From DASSQJ01 sp963726295 (GTDB lineage Bacteria > Actinomycetota > Actinomycetes > Actinomycetales > Dermatophilaceae), in NCBI GenBank assembly GCA_963726295.1, contig CAVSBW010000011.1, positions 1-64,000 of the forward strand: DNA of 64,000 nucleotides, read 5' to 3'. Below are positions 33,249 through 41,684 of the stretch, piece after piece (the first letter of the stretch is position 1; each line of letters begins with the position of its first letter). The notes beneath the pieces were generated by a model that searched no databases, was not told the origin of the DNA, and saw nothing but the letters and a program-made list of their open reading frames with translations. The translations under genes and the position numbers were made by a program.

Positions 33249-34798
33249 GGTGTGGCCTCCTCGTCCTCGGGGATTTCCTCCGGTGGTGACAGTGAGGTCT
33301 CGGGCCGCCACCGGACGAGCACGGTGAGGCCGCCCAGGACGGCGACCGCGACCGCCATCCCCCACCCGAACACGGCGAGCATCCACGTCGGATAGCCCTC
33401 GTAAGGGGTCCCGAGGTCGGTGGTCAGCTCGCGGACCAGCACCACGCCGAGCGCCGCGGGCGTGACCACGGCGATGAGTACCGTCCACCAGCGGCCGAGC
33501 GGTACCGACCCGGTGCGGTTGAGGTGCGCGGCGATCGGGCCCAGCGCGCGGGCGACCCATGCGAGGGCGAGCATGCTCGCCACGGCCACGAGGAGGATGC
33601 CGTAGCGGTTGATGAAGTGGTCGACGATGTCGAGGACGTAGATCCCGCTCGTCGTCGAGAAGAACACCAGGCTGATCAGCGCCGACGGGACGACGACCCA
33701 CAGGGTCGCGGTAAGCCGGGTCGTCTCGAACTTGTCGCGCACCGCGGAGATGACGACCTCGACGACGCTCACGAGTGAGGTGACACCGGCGAAGACGAGC
33801 GAGCCGAAGAACAGGACGCCGATCAGGGCGCCGGCGGGGGCCTCGTTGATGATCGCCGGGAAGGCGACGAACGCCAGGCCGATCCCGCTGGAGGCCACCT
33901 CGTCCACGGGGACCCCGTCGGCCTGCGCCATGAACCCCAGCGCGGCGAAGACGCCGATGCCGGCGAGCAGCTCGAAGCCGGAGTTGGAGAGGCCGACGAC
34001 GAGGCCCGATCCGGTCATGTCGGTGCGCCGGGACACGTACGACGAGTACGTGATCATGATCCCGAAGCCGACCGAGAGCGAGAAGAAGATCTGGCCGAAG
34101 GCGGCCGCCCACACCGAGGTCTCACCGAGGGCCGCCCAGTCCGGGCTGAACAGCGCGTCCAGCCCCTGGCCCGCGCCCGGCAGGAGCAGCGCCTGCACCA
34201 CGAGGGCCGCGAAGGCGAGGAGGAGCACGGGGATGAACACCACCGCGGTGGCACCGATGCCCTTCTGCACCCCGGCGGCCATGATGACGAGCACGGCCAC
34301 CCACACGACGGCGAGCGGCACGAGCACGCCCGTCACGACGTCGAGGCTGAGCCCGGGGTCACCTGCCCGGAGGAAGGACTCGAAGAGGAACGCGTCGGGC
34401 GCGTCGCCCCAGGCCCTGTCGATGGAGAAGAAGGTGTACCGCACGGCCCAGGCGATGATCGCGGCGTAGTACACGGCGATGACGAAGCAGATGCCGACCT
34501 GCCACCACCCCAGCCACTCGGTGCGGCGGTCGGTGCGGGCGAAGGACAGCGGCGCCGAACCACGCGCCCGGTGGCCCAGGCCGTAGTCGAGGAGGAGGAA
34601 CGGCAGCCCGGCGGTGAGCAGGGCCACCAGGTAGGGGATGACGAAGGCGCCGCCGCCGTTCTCGTAGGCGACGTAGGGGAACCGCCAGATGTTGCCGAGG
34701 CCGACGGCCGACCCGATCGCGGCGAGGATGAACACCCTGCGCGAGGAGAAGGCGCCGCGCCGGGCCTCGGCGTGGGCGGCGCCCTCGGACACGGTCAC
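33245..34798 (-). CDS. metP: Sodium-dependent NSS-family amino-acid transporter (MetP-type)
   Basis: A 517-aa transporter of the SLC6/NSS family with 12 helices. The first helix is unmistakable: FILAAIGSAVGLGNIWRFPYVAYENGGGAFVIPYL, holding the Na+ and substrate sites. Further conserved blocks are FFSLSVGFGIMITYSSY and SLVFAGVTSLVSVVEV. It is followed by a MetS-type small subunit, so a MetP role (methionine, alanine) is likely. The GTG start overlaps the VOC gene stop, making a three-gene operon. It ends convergent with arginine deiminase. Confidence 0.9.
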   Translation of the reverse strand: MTVSEGAAHAEARRGAFSSRRVFILAAIGSAVGLGNIWRFPYVAYENGGGAFVIPYLVALLTAGLPFLLLDYGLGHRARGSAPLSFARTDRRTEWLGWWQVGICFVIAVYYAAIIAWAVRYTFFSIDRAWGDAPDAFLFESFLRAGDPGLSLDVVTGVLVPLAVVWVAVLVIMAAGVQKGIGATAVVFIPVLLLAFAALVVQALLLPGAGQGLDALFSPDWAALGETSVWAAAFGQIFFSLSVGFGIMITYSSYVSRRTDMTGSGLVVGLSNSGFELLAGIGVFAALGFMAQADGVPVDEVASSGIGLAFVAFPAIINEAPAGALIGVLFFGSLVFAGVTSLVSVVEVVISAVRDKFETTRLTATLWVVVPSALISLVFFSTTSGIYVLDIVDHFINRYGILLVAVASMLALAWVARALGPIAAHLNRTGSVPLGRWWTVLIAVVTPAALGVVLVRELTTDLGTPYEGYPTWMLAVFGWGMAVAVAVLGGLTVLVRWRPETSLSPPEEIPEDEEATP

Positions 34799-35190
34799 GC
34801 CGCGTCCGGGTCGGGCTGGTGGATGCCGAAGATGTTGCCCTCGGTGTCGAGGAAGTAGCCCTGCCAGGCCGTTCCGGGGAACGCCGTCTTCGGGAGGGCC
34901 ACGCTCCCCCCGGCGCCGACGATCAGCTCGGCCGCTTCGTCGAAGTCCGCAACCCCCATCGTGAGCACGGCGGCGTTCGCGCCGGACCCCGTGGGGTGTG
35001 CCGCCCCCTGGCGCAGCTGCATCCCGCCGTCGATCCCCGGCTCACCCTCCTGCCCGGTGGTGACCCCGAGGTACGGCGAGCCCGTGACGTGTCCCCAGTC
35101 CTGGAACTGCCAGCCGAAGACCGCCCCGTAGAAGCCCCGGGCGCGGTCCAGGTCGTCGCACTGGATCTCGAAGTGGATCGGACGGGACAT
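34795..35190 (-). CDS. VOC-family (glyoxalase-like) protein
   Basis: A 131-aa protein of two beta-alpha-beta-beta-beta modules: RPIHFEIQCDDLDRARGFYGAVFGWQFQDWG and VLTMGVADFDEAAELIVGAGGSVALPKTAFPGTAWQGYFLDTEGNIFGIHQPD. This is a CFP32/27-kDa-antigen-like VOC. Some metal-site positions are kept, but the activity is unknown. ATG 35190 has GGAGGAG upstream. It leads the metP-metS operon; no functional link to the transporter is evident. Confidence 0.85.
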   Translation of the reverse strand: MSRPIHFEIQCDDLDRARGFYGAVFGWQFQDWGHVTGSPYLGVTTGQEGEPGIDGGMQLRQGAAHPTGSGANAAVLTMGVADFDEAAELIVGAGGSVALPKTAFPGTAWQGYFLDTEGNIFGIHQPDPDAA

Positions 35191-35250
35191 GGCTCCTCCT
35201 CCGGGTCCCGTCCAGCCTGCCACCGATACGGCCGGCTGTCTTCCCTGCGC

Positions 35251-35907
35251 TCAGCACTCGTGGCTGGTGAGGGCGTCGCCGATGGCCACGGCGCCGTTGT
35301 TGAACTCGATGACCTCGCCGGCGAGATTGGGGCGCTCGAGGACCTCGGCGGCCACCTGGGCCACGTCGGCCCGCGAGACCTCCCCCGCGGTGGCGCCACC
35401 GCGTGAGGTCTCGATGTGGCCGGTCGGCTCACCGTCGGTGAGGCGGCTCGGGCGAAGGATGGTCCAGGCGAGGCCGGTGTCCTGGAGGCGGCCGTCGGCC
35501 GCCGTCTTCGCCTCTGCGTAGGCGTGGAAGGGGTTGTCCTCCGGCACAGCGTGATCGGGGCCGGCGCCGAAGTACGACACCATGACGTAGCGCTTGGCCC
35601 CGGCCTCCTCTGCGGCCTCCATCGAGCGGATGGCGGCGTCGCGGTCGACCGCGTAGGTGCGCTGCGGGTCGCCGCCGCCGGCACCGGCTGCCCACACGAC
35701 GCCGTCGTGGCCGCGGAGCAGGTCGGCGATGTCCGCGGTGTCCATCGACTCGACGTCGGCGACCGCGGCCGTGGCCCCGTCCGCCTCGACGTCGGGCACG
35801 TGGTCGGGGTTGCGGACGACGGCGGTGACCTCGTGGTCACGGCTGGTGAGGACGGGGGTCAGATGACGGGCGACCTTGCCGTGGCCGCCGATGACGATGA
35901 CGCGCAT
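35251..35907 (-). CDS. NAD(P)-binding atypical SDR (NmrA/YwnB-like)
   Basis: A 218-aa protein with the N-terminal nucleotide-binding motif VIGGHGKVARHL and blocks VTAVVRNPDHVPDVEADGA, VWAAGAGGG and YAEAKTAADGRLQDTGLAWTILRPSRLTD. These mark the atypical SDR group that includes NmrA-like and SDR_a5 proteins. It probably acts as an NAD(P)H sensor or reductase. ATG 35907 is the natural start. The 60-base gap before the VOC gene suggests a possible separate unit. Confidence 0.85.
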   Translation of the reverse strand: MRVIVIGGHGKVARHLTPVLTSRDHEVTAVVRNPDHVPDVEADGATAAVADVESMDTADIADLLRGHDGVVWAAGAGGGDPQRTYAVDRDAAIRSMEAAEEAGAKRYVMVSYFGAGPDHAVPEDNPFHAYAEAKTAADGRLQDTGLAWTILRPSRLTDGEPTGHIETSRGGATAGEVSRADVAQVAAEVLERPNLAGEVIEFNNGAVAIGDALTSHEC

Positions 35908-35954
35908 GGGGCGTGCAACGGCAGACCGGCCGCTGGTGTTCCGCGGTTCGGGGG

Positions 35955-36770
35955 CTACCTCAGCCGGAGAGGGGCGATCTGGGAGGTGAGGGCGGCCGTG
36001 TACGCCTCGTACCCTTCGAGGTTCGGGTGGAAGGAGCCCGGGCCCGGGCCGAGGATGTACGGCTCCGGGGAGTTCGCGCCATGGCCGAGGAAGCGCGTGG
36101 TGACGTCGACGTACTGGAAGCCGTGGCGGGCGGCCGCGTCGGAGATGACGTCGTTGAGAAGGTCGGCGCCGGCGTTCATCTCCTCCTGCTCGGCGGGGGA
36201 GGCGAGGTAGTACGAGCCGTACTCCGGGGAGAACAGCCGGGGGTAGCCGGTGACGACGACCTGGGCACCGGGTGCGGCGGCCGCGACCTGGTCGTAGACG
36301 CTGTCGAGGAGGCCCGGGAGGACGTAGGTGATGGCCGCGCGCGCCTGTCCCACGGCGAGGGCGCACGTGGCGTCGTCGCGCGTGAGGCAGGCGCCGACCA
36401 CCGTGCCCCAGCCGATGTCGTTGCCGCCGATGGTGAGGGTCACGAGCTCGGTGTCGGCGTCCAGGGCGGCGAGCTGTCCGCCGGTCACGAGGCTGGTCGT
36501 CGTGGCACCGGCGCAGGCCGCGAAGTCGTCGAGGTCGATGCGCACCCGCCCGTCGAGCTGCACCGCGTACGCCGCCTGCGACCGCCCGCACTCGGCCGAG
36601 TACGGGGGTACGCCGTAGCCCGAGGCATAGGAGTCGCCGAGGGCGTCGTAGACGACGCGGTCCTTCGGGGCCGCCGAGGCGGCGCCGGCCCCGAGGATGC
36701 CGAGCGTGCCCGAGGCGAGCAGGGCGGCGACGGCGAGGACGGACGGGACGGCACGACGGTGAGCCTTCAT
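35955..36770 (-). CDS. Secreted SGNH/GDSL hydrolase
   Basis: A 271-aa exported lipase or esterase. A Sec signal (residues 1-34, ending GAASAAP) precedes block I ALGDSYASGYG with the nucleophile Ser, block III TIGGNDIGWG with the oxyanion Asn and block V SFHPNLEGYEAY with Asp/His, in this case F-H-P-N. Two Cys pairs (SAECGRSQ with FAACAGA, and GACLTRDDATCAL) probably form disulfides as in Streptomyces SGNH lipases. The substrate is an ester of unknown kind outside the cell. Confidence 0.9.
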   Translation of the reverse strand: MKAHRRAVPSVLAVAALLASGTLGILGAGAASAAPKDRVVYDALGDSYASGYGVPPYSAECGRSQAAYAVQLDGRVRIDLDDFAACAGATTTSLVTGGQLAALDADTELVTLTIGGNDIGWGTVVGACLTRDDATCALAVGQARAAITYVLPGLLDSVYDQVAAAAPGAQVVVTGYPRLFSPEYGSYYLASPAEQEEMNAGADLLNDVISDAAARHGFQYVDVTTRFLGHGANSPEPYILGPGPGSFHPNLEGYEAYTAALTSQIAPLRLR

Positions 36771-36846
36771 GGGGGCCGAGGCTACCTGCCGGTAGGGCCG
36801 ACGTCACCTGCCTGTCCCACTTTCGACAGAGCGGCACACTCGGTGC

Positions 36847-37512
36847 ATGGACAGCGACGGCTCCGCCCCCACCGTTCCCGCGCCGCGCGGGCCCGAACTC
36901 ACCGACGCCGAGCGGGTCGCGCGCGTCCGAGCGCTCGCCGACGAGCTGGCCACGCGGCGGACCGTGCGCGACTTCGCCCCGCACCCGGTGCCGCTCGACG
37001 CCGTACGCGAGGCGGTGCGGGCGGCGGCCACCGCCCCGAGCGGGGCGCACATCCAGCCGTGGCGGTTCGTGCTCGTCACCGACCCGGTGGCGAGGCGTCG
37101 CATCCGGGAGGGGGCGGAGGCGGAGGAACGCGAGTTCTACGCCCGACGGGCGGGTGAGGAGTGGCTGGATGCCCTCGCGCCGCTCGGCACCGACGCCGAC
37201 AAGCCGTTCCTCGAGACGGCGCCGGCGCTCGTCGCCGTCTTCGAGGTCCACCGGGGCGCGGGGGAGCCTCGGCCCTACTACCCCAAGGAGTCGGTGGGCA
37301 TCGCCGTGGGCATGCTGCTCGTCGCGCTGCACCGGGCCGGGTTCGCCACGCTCACCCACACGCCGTCACCCATGCGCTTCCTCGGTGAGATCCTGGGTCG
37401 CCCGCGGAACGAGCGACCCTTCGTCCTCGTCCCCGTGGGCTACCCGGCGGCAGGCGCGCGCGTGCCCGCGATCGCGCGCAAGCCGCTGCCCGAGGTGCTG
37501 GTGGAGGTGTGA
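36847..37512 (+). CDS. Nitroreductase-family flavoprotein
   Basis: A 221-aa FMN enzyme: ATRRTVRDFAPHPVPLDAVREAVRAAATAPSGAHIQPWRFVLVTD is the FMN-binding start of nitroreductase/iodotyrosine-deiodinase-like members. ESVGIAVGMLLVALHRAGFATLTHTPSPM and FVLVPVGYPA follow. It reduces an unknown aromatic or quinone-like substrate with NAD(P)H. No ribosome site precedes the ATG; a CACACT ends six bases before it, as with the SRPBCC gene at 14695, so the mRNA may be leaderless. Confidence 0.88.
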   Translation: MDSDGSAPTVPAPRGPELTDAERVARVRALADELATRRTVRDFAPHPVPLDAVREAVRAAATAPSGAHIQPWRFVLVTDPVARRRIREGAEAEEREFYARRAGEEWLDALAPLGTDADKPFLETAPALVAVFEVHRGAGEPRPYYPKESVGIAVGMLLVALHRAGFATLTHTPSPMRFLGEILGRPRNERPFVLVPVGYPAAGARVPAIARKPLPEVLVEV

Positions 37513-37531
37513 ACCGCCACCGGGCGGTCCG

Positions 37532-37750
37532 TCAGCTCCCGCCGACCCTGCGGCGACGCAGCTCGCGGACGATGCCCACCTGCCGGCGAGCCGCGGCGAT
37601 GCTGAGCTCGGTGGGCCCGCAGGCGCGGGCCTCGCGCAGGTCGTCCTCGGTGGCCGCGAGCTCCGCGATGAGCTCGCGGACGGAGCGGCGGCCGCGCGAT
37701 CGGGCCGTGGTGCGAGCTGACTGCCGTGGGGGGAGGGGTGTCGCCGCCAT
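37532..37750 (-). CDS. Small basic hypothetical protein
   Basis: A 72-aa arginine-rich protein (SARTTARSRGRRSVRELIAELAATEDDLREARACG, REL then RRRRVGGS) predicted to be helical. It has no recognised domain. High third-position GC and a GGTCGGACC segment before the ATG give moderate support. It is convergent with the nitroreductase gene. It could be a nucleic-acid-binding or coiled-coil protein, or spurious. Confidence 0.5.
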   Translation of the reverse strand: MAATPLPPRQSARTTARSRGRRSVRELIAELAATEDDLREARACGPTELSIAAARRQVGIVRELRRRRVGGS

Positions 37751-37808
37751 GGTCCGACCCTGCTGACCCGGCCTGCGGACCGGCTCGGCAGCGGCTGTGG
37801 ACCTGCTG

Positions 37809-39476
37809 TCAGCCGGCGGCAGCCCCGTCGTCCTCGACCGCGCGCTCGCGCGGGGCGCGCCGGCGGGAGGAGAGGTAGTCGTCGAGTCGGCGCTCGGCGT
37901 CGTCGCCGAAGAGGATCTGGGCGACCTCGCGCAGCCCCTCGCTGCCGACGATGTCGCCGTCGCTGACGACGAGGTCGATCTTGCTGCGGCGACGCATGAA
38001 GTCGTCGAGGGTCACGACCATCTCGTGCACGGCCGCGTTGTGGAGCTCCACGCGCAGGTAGTCGGCCGAGCCCATGACGTCCTCGCCCATCCGCGGGTCG
38101 GCTCGGATCGACTCGAGCATCTCGAAGGCGCGTCGTCCGTAGCGGCGCCAGAGGCGGTCGGTGAGCGGCTCGGTGTCGGGCTTGGTGCGGAGGCTGTCGA
38201 GCTTCATCAGCCGGGCCTGGCGGTAGAACTCCTTGCGGGTGGCCGGTGCGGGCTCGCCGTACCAGCCGCCGTGGTCCTCCTCGAGGGGGATGCCGAGGTG
38301 CTCGAGCTCTGTGGCGACCTCCTCGCCCACGTTGAGGCAGTCGGTGAGCTTGCCGCCGAAGACGGTGACCACGCCGAGGCGGTCGTCGCACTCGATCTCG
38401 TGCTTGCGCGACAGCGACGTCCAGTCCTCGTCGGCCTGGTCCCCCGACCCCCGCCGCACGACGAGGGGCCGCACCCCGCACCGCTCGGCGATGACGTCGT
38501 CGCGGGTCAGGGGTTCGGCCAGGTCGAGGCGGGCGTTGATCTGCTCGAGCAGGAAGTCGCGGTCCTCGTCCGTCACCGTGGTGTACGGGTCGTCGACGCG
38601 CGTGTCGGTGGTGCCGATGACGGAGCGCCGCCCCATGGGGATGACGTAGAAGAGCCGCTGGGTGTCGTCGAAGAAGGCGAGCACCCGGTCGTGGCGGTTC
38701 GTGGTGAGGCGCGGAACGACGAGGTGGATGCCCTTGGAGTAGACGATCCGGTGCTCGGTGGTGAGGTCCCACATCCCGTTGAGGTCGTCGACGAACGGAC
38801 CAGCGGCGTTGACGATGGTGCGGGCCGACGTCGTGAGCTCCTCGCCGGTGTCGGTGTCGCGCAGCTGGACCACCCAGCGGTCGCCGATGCGCTCGGCGGA
38901 GACGACCTCCACGTAGTTGGCGACGGCGGCCCCGGCCTCGAGGGCGGAGCGGACGAAGGCGAAGACGAAGCGGGCGTCGTTGTCGACCAGATAGGCGTCC
39001 TGGTACTGGATCGCGCCCCGCAGCCCGCGGGTCTCGATGACCGGCTCCTCGGCCTTGACCGCCTCGGGGTCGTAGACGTGCGGGCGGCGGGTGCCGAAGA
39101 GACCGATGCCCCAGTAGGCGGTGGCCCCGAGGGCGGCGAACCACGGCGCGTACGGCGACTTCTCGCCGAGCGCGGCGAGGAAGCCGATCTCCTTGATGTT
39201 GTCGGGGTATGCCCTCATCAGCCGGTTGCGGCTGCGACACAGGCCGAACACGAGGGGCAGCTCGTAGTTCTCGAGGTATTTGAACCCACCCCACACGAGG
39301 TTGCTCGACTCCTGGCTGGTGAATCCGCCGAAGTCGGCGCGGTCGACGAGGGCGACGCTGGCCCCTCGGCCGGCGAGTGAGGCGGCGGACACGGCGCCGT
39401 TGATGCCGGCGCCGACGACGAGAACGTCGAACAGGCCACCGTCGATCCGCTCGAGGTTGGCGGAACGAAGAGACAT
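37809..39476 (-). CDS. glpD: Aerobic glycerol-3-phosphate dehydrogenase
   Basis: A 555-aa FAD enzyme oxidising sn-glycerol-3-phosphate to dihydroxyacetone phosphate and feeding electrons to the membrane quinone. The N-terminal dinucleotide motif is VVGAGINGAVSAASLAGRG, followed by VDRADFGGFTSQESSNLVWGGFKYLE, IVNAAGPFVDDLN and YVIPMGRRSVIGTTDTRVDDP, all GlpD hallmarks. The C-terminal cap domain includes DRLWRRYGRRAFEMLESIRADP. No glpF or glpK is adjacent. The 308-base upstream gap holds a 31-bp palindrome that may be a regulator site. Confidence 0.93.
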   Translation of the reverse strand: MSLRSANLERIDGGLFDVLVVGAGINGAVSAASLAGRGASVALVDRADFGGFTSQESSNLVWGGFKYLENYELPLVFGLCRSRNRLMRAYPDNIKEIGFLAALGEKSPYAPWFAALGATAYWGIGLFGTRRPHVYDPEAVKAEEPVIETRGLRGAIQYQDAYLVDNDARFVFAFVRSALEAGAAVANYVEVVSAERIGDRWVVQLRDTDTGEELTTSARTIVNAAGPFVDDLNGMWDLTTEHRIVYSKGIHLVVPRLTTNRHDRVLAFFDDTQRLFYVIPMGRRSVIGTTDTRVDDPYTTVTDEDRDFLLEQINARLDLAEPLTRDDVIAERCGVRPLVVRRGSGDQADEDWTSLSRKHEIECDDRLGVVTVFGGKLTDCLNVGEEVATELEHLGIPLEEDHGGWYGEPAPATRKEFYRQARLMKLDSLRTKPDTEPLTDRLWRRYGRRAFEMLESIRADPRMGEDVMGSADYLRVELHNAAVHEMVVTLDDFMRRRSKIDLVVSDGDIVGSEGLREVAQILFGDDAERRLDDYLSSRRRAPRERAVEDDGAAAG

Positions 39477-39784
39477 GGCCTCAGCCTAGGCCGCAGGCGT
39501 GAGCTGGTCCGGCCGAGGGCACGGGGCCGGGTGGGTTCGTCGAACGGTCGCCCCGACGTTGAGGTTCACCGCAGCCGCGAATGTCCGCGGTGACCGTTGC
39601 ACCCGCCCCGTAGGGTTCGGCGATGCGCGCGCGAGGCCCGCGGCCGCGGTTGGCCCGTCGCAAGGGAACCCCCGGGGTCGCACCGGAACCGTTCTGGTGC
39701 GACCCAGGGTCAGCCGCATCAGGCGGGAAAGCTGGGGCAGTGTAGCCGGAACTGGACGGGGTGACGCGGCTGACGACGCAGGGC
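39477..39784. promoter_or_regulatory. Upstream region of glpD with a long palindrome
   Basis: 308 bases without a gene. At 39675-39705 a near-perfect 31-bp palindrome is centred on a single C: arm GGGTCGCACC, then GGAAC against GTTCT, then GGTGCGACCC, with one mismatched pair. A second, imperfect inverted pair (GGTTCACCGC and GCGGTGACC, about 39563-39594) lies nearer the glpD start. The long palindrome is 80 bases past the stop of the SDR gene and 199 bases upstream of glpD, so it may be a terminator for the former or a regulator site for the latter. Confidence 0.55.
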
Positions 39785-40747
39785 TCAGGCCGAACGGGTC
39801 GACGAGCCACCCTGTGCCACAGCGAAGTCGAACGAGACGCCGGTGAGCTCCTCGCTGCGCTGCCACAACTCCGCCGCGAGCCCCGCGTTCTGTGCCCACG
39901 GGCTGCGCGCGGCATCACCCACCGGACCGAACGCCTCGCCCGGACCCCCGGGGCCGGTGTACGACCCAGGCTCGGCGACGGTCGCCGCCTTGACGATCGC
40001 CTCGGCGCCGCGCTCCGGGGGCGGGAACAGGACCCGGACGACCCACTGGCCCACGGTGCCGACCACCGGGATGGCGCCCATGCCGTCCGGGCTGGCCACG
40101 AGGTTCGTCCCCGTGACTCCCGGGTGCGCTCCCGTCGACACGAGCGGCGACCCGGCATCCTCCGACCGCCGCTGGAGCTCGCCGGCGAACAGCAGGTTGG
40201 CGAGCTTCGACTGCCCGTACGTCTTCTGCGGGTCGTAGCCCTCACGGGGGTTCCCCTCGAGGACGGCGCCGTCCCCGCGCCGGTGTGCGATCGACGAGAC
40301 CGTCGTGACCCGCGGGGCGTCGGCGGTCAGCAGCATCGGCAGCAGCCGCCCGGTCAGCGCGAAGTGGCCGAGATGGTTCGTGCCGAACTGCAGCTCGAAG
40401 CCGTCGCGGGTCTCGCGGTAGCTCGGCGGGGTCATGACGCCGGCGTTGTTGACGAGCAGGTCCAGGCGTCCGTCGACTCGCTCCCCGACGCGGTCGGCCA
40501 GTGCGGCCACCGAGTCGAGGGAGGCCAGGTCGAGCTCCTCCACGGTCACCCGGCCGGGCGCACCCGTGCGGCGGATGCGTTCGGCCGCCTCGTCACCTGC
40601 GTCGGTGCGCCGCACGGCCATCACGACGTCGGCGCCGTGCTGGGCGAGGACCCGCGACTCGACGAGCCCGATGCCCGAGTTGGCCCCCGTCACGAGTGCG
40701 GTGCGACCGGTGAGGTCGGGGACGTCGTCGTAGCTCCAGCGGGTCAT
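39785..40747 (-). CDS. SDR oxidoreductase, retinol-dehydrogenase-like
   Basis: A 320-aa SDR: GRTALVTGANSGIGLVESRVLAQHGADVVMAVRRTD carries the TGxxxGIG cofactor motif with a basic residue suiting NADP(H). NNAGVM, VSSIAHRRG and the catalytic KTYGQSKLANLLF (YxxxK) follow, with AHPGVTGTNL at the end. This is the WW-domain-oxidoreductase/retinol-dehydrogenase-like group common in actinobacteria; the substrate is unknown. It is divergent from lutA with a 160-base gap. Confidence 0.88.
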   Translation of the reverse strand: MTRWSYDDVPDLTGRTALVTGANSGIGLVESRVLAQHGADVVMAVRRTDAGDEAAERIRRTGAPGRVTVEELDLASLDSVAALADRVGERVDGRLDLLVNNAGVMTPPSYRETRDGFELQFGTNHLGHFALTGRLLPMLLTADAPRVTTVSSIAHRRGDGAVLEGNPREGYDPQKTYGQSKLANLLFAGELQRRSEDAGSPLVSTGAHPGVTGTNLVASPDGMGAIPVVGTVGQWVVRVLFPPPERGAEAIVKAATVAEPGSYTGPGGPGEAFGPVGDAARSPWAQNAGLAAELWQRSEELTGVSFDFAVAQGGSSTRSA

Positions 40748-40864
40748 CAGGCATCTCTCCTTCGTCGGTGGCGTGGCCGTACACCTCTAACGTCTACGCC
40801 CTGCAGGGGCGGGATGTTCCGCGCAACCCTTCGAATCGGCCGGGACGCGACGTCACGGAGCCAC

Positions 40865-40870
40865 TAGCGT
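40865..40870 (+). promoter_or_regulatory. Candidate -10 element of the lutABC operon (TAGCGT)
   Basis: TAGCGT lies 39 bases upstream of the lutA start. The same hexamer occurs before three other plus-strand genes here (19146, 60833, 61936), each 6-75 bases from a start codon, which fits the actinobacterial TANNNT -10 consensus. No clear -35 match is seen. Confidence 0.4.
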
Positions 40871-40909
40871 GTGCCGTGCAGGGCCCCACCCACCGAGGGA
40901 GAGCACCCG

Positions 40910-41662
40910 ATGCGCGTCGCGGTCATGGCCACCTGTCTCGGGGACGCGATGTTCCCCGAGGCCCCCCGGGCCACCGTTCGTCTGCTGCGGCGGCTGGGCG
41001 TGGAGGTCGAGGTGCCCGAGGCCCAGACCTGCTGCGGCCAGCCGATGGTCAACACCGGCTACATGGACGAGGCGGTGCCGGCGGTGCGCCGGTTCGTCGA
41101 GGCGTTCGACGGCTACGACGCGGTCGTGGTCCCGAGCGGGTCGTGCGCCGGCTCGGTCAGGCACCAGCACGCCGTGGTGGCCCGGCGGGCCGGGGGCAAC
41201 GGCCTCCTGGACGCGGTGGCGCGCACCGGTTCTCGCACCTTCGAGCTGTCGGAGTTCCTCGTCGACGTGCTCCGGGTGACCGACGTGGGCGCCTCCTTCC
41301 CGCACCGGGTCACCTACCACCCGACCTGCCACTCGCTGCGGATGCTGCGGGTGGGTGACCGCCCGCACCGCCTGCTGGAGGCAGTGCGCGGCATCGACCT
41401 GGTGGACCTGCCGGAAGCGCACGAGTGCTGCGGGTTCGGGGGCACGTTCGCGGTGAAGAACCCGGATGTCTCCGTGGCGATGGGCGCCGACAAGGTCCGG
41501 CACGTGCGTGAGACCGGAGCCGAGGTGCTGGTCGCGGGTGACGCGTCCTGCCTCATGCACATCGGAGGCCTCCTCTCCCGGCAGCGGGCGGGGGTGCGCA
41601 CGATGCACCTGGCCGAGGTGTTGGTCTCCACGGCCGACGACCCGGTCGGCGCGAACGGATGA
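40910..41662 (+). CDS. lutA: L-lactate utilisation protein LutA (CCG-type Fe-S oxidoreductase)
   Basis: A 250-aa subunit of the LutABC L-lactate dehydrogenase. It has the two cysteine-rich CCG repeats of the family: EAQTCCGQPMVNTGY and HECCGFGGTFAVKNPD, plus SGSCAGSVRHQH, YHPTCHSLRML and GDASCLMHIGG. It opens MRVAVMATCLGDAMFPEA. ATG 40910 follows a GAGGGAGAG site. It is the first gene of lutABC on the plus strand, 22 bases from lutB. Confidence 0.92.
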   Translation: MRVAVMATCLGDAMFPEAPRATVRLLRRLGVEVEVPEAQTCCGQPMVNTGYMDEAVPAVRRFVEAFDGYDAVVVPSGSCAGSVRHQHAVVARRAGGNGLLDAVARTGSRTFELSEFLVDVLRVTDVGASFPHRVTYHPTCHSLRMLRVGDRPHRLLEAVRGIDLVDLPEAHECCGFGGTFAVKNPDVSVAMGADKVRHVRETGAEVLVAGDASCLMHIGGLLSRQRAGVRTMHLAEVLVSTADDPVGANG

Positions 41663-41684
41663 CGAGAACCGGGAGGGGATGCTG

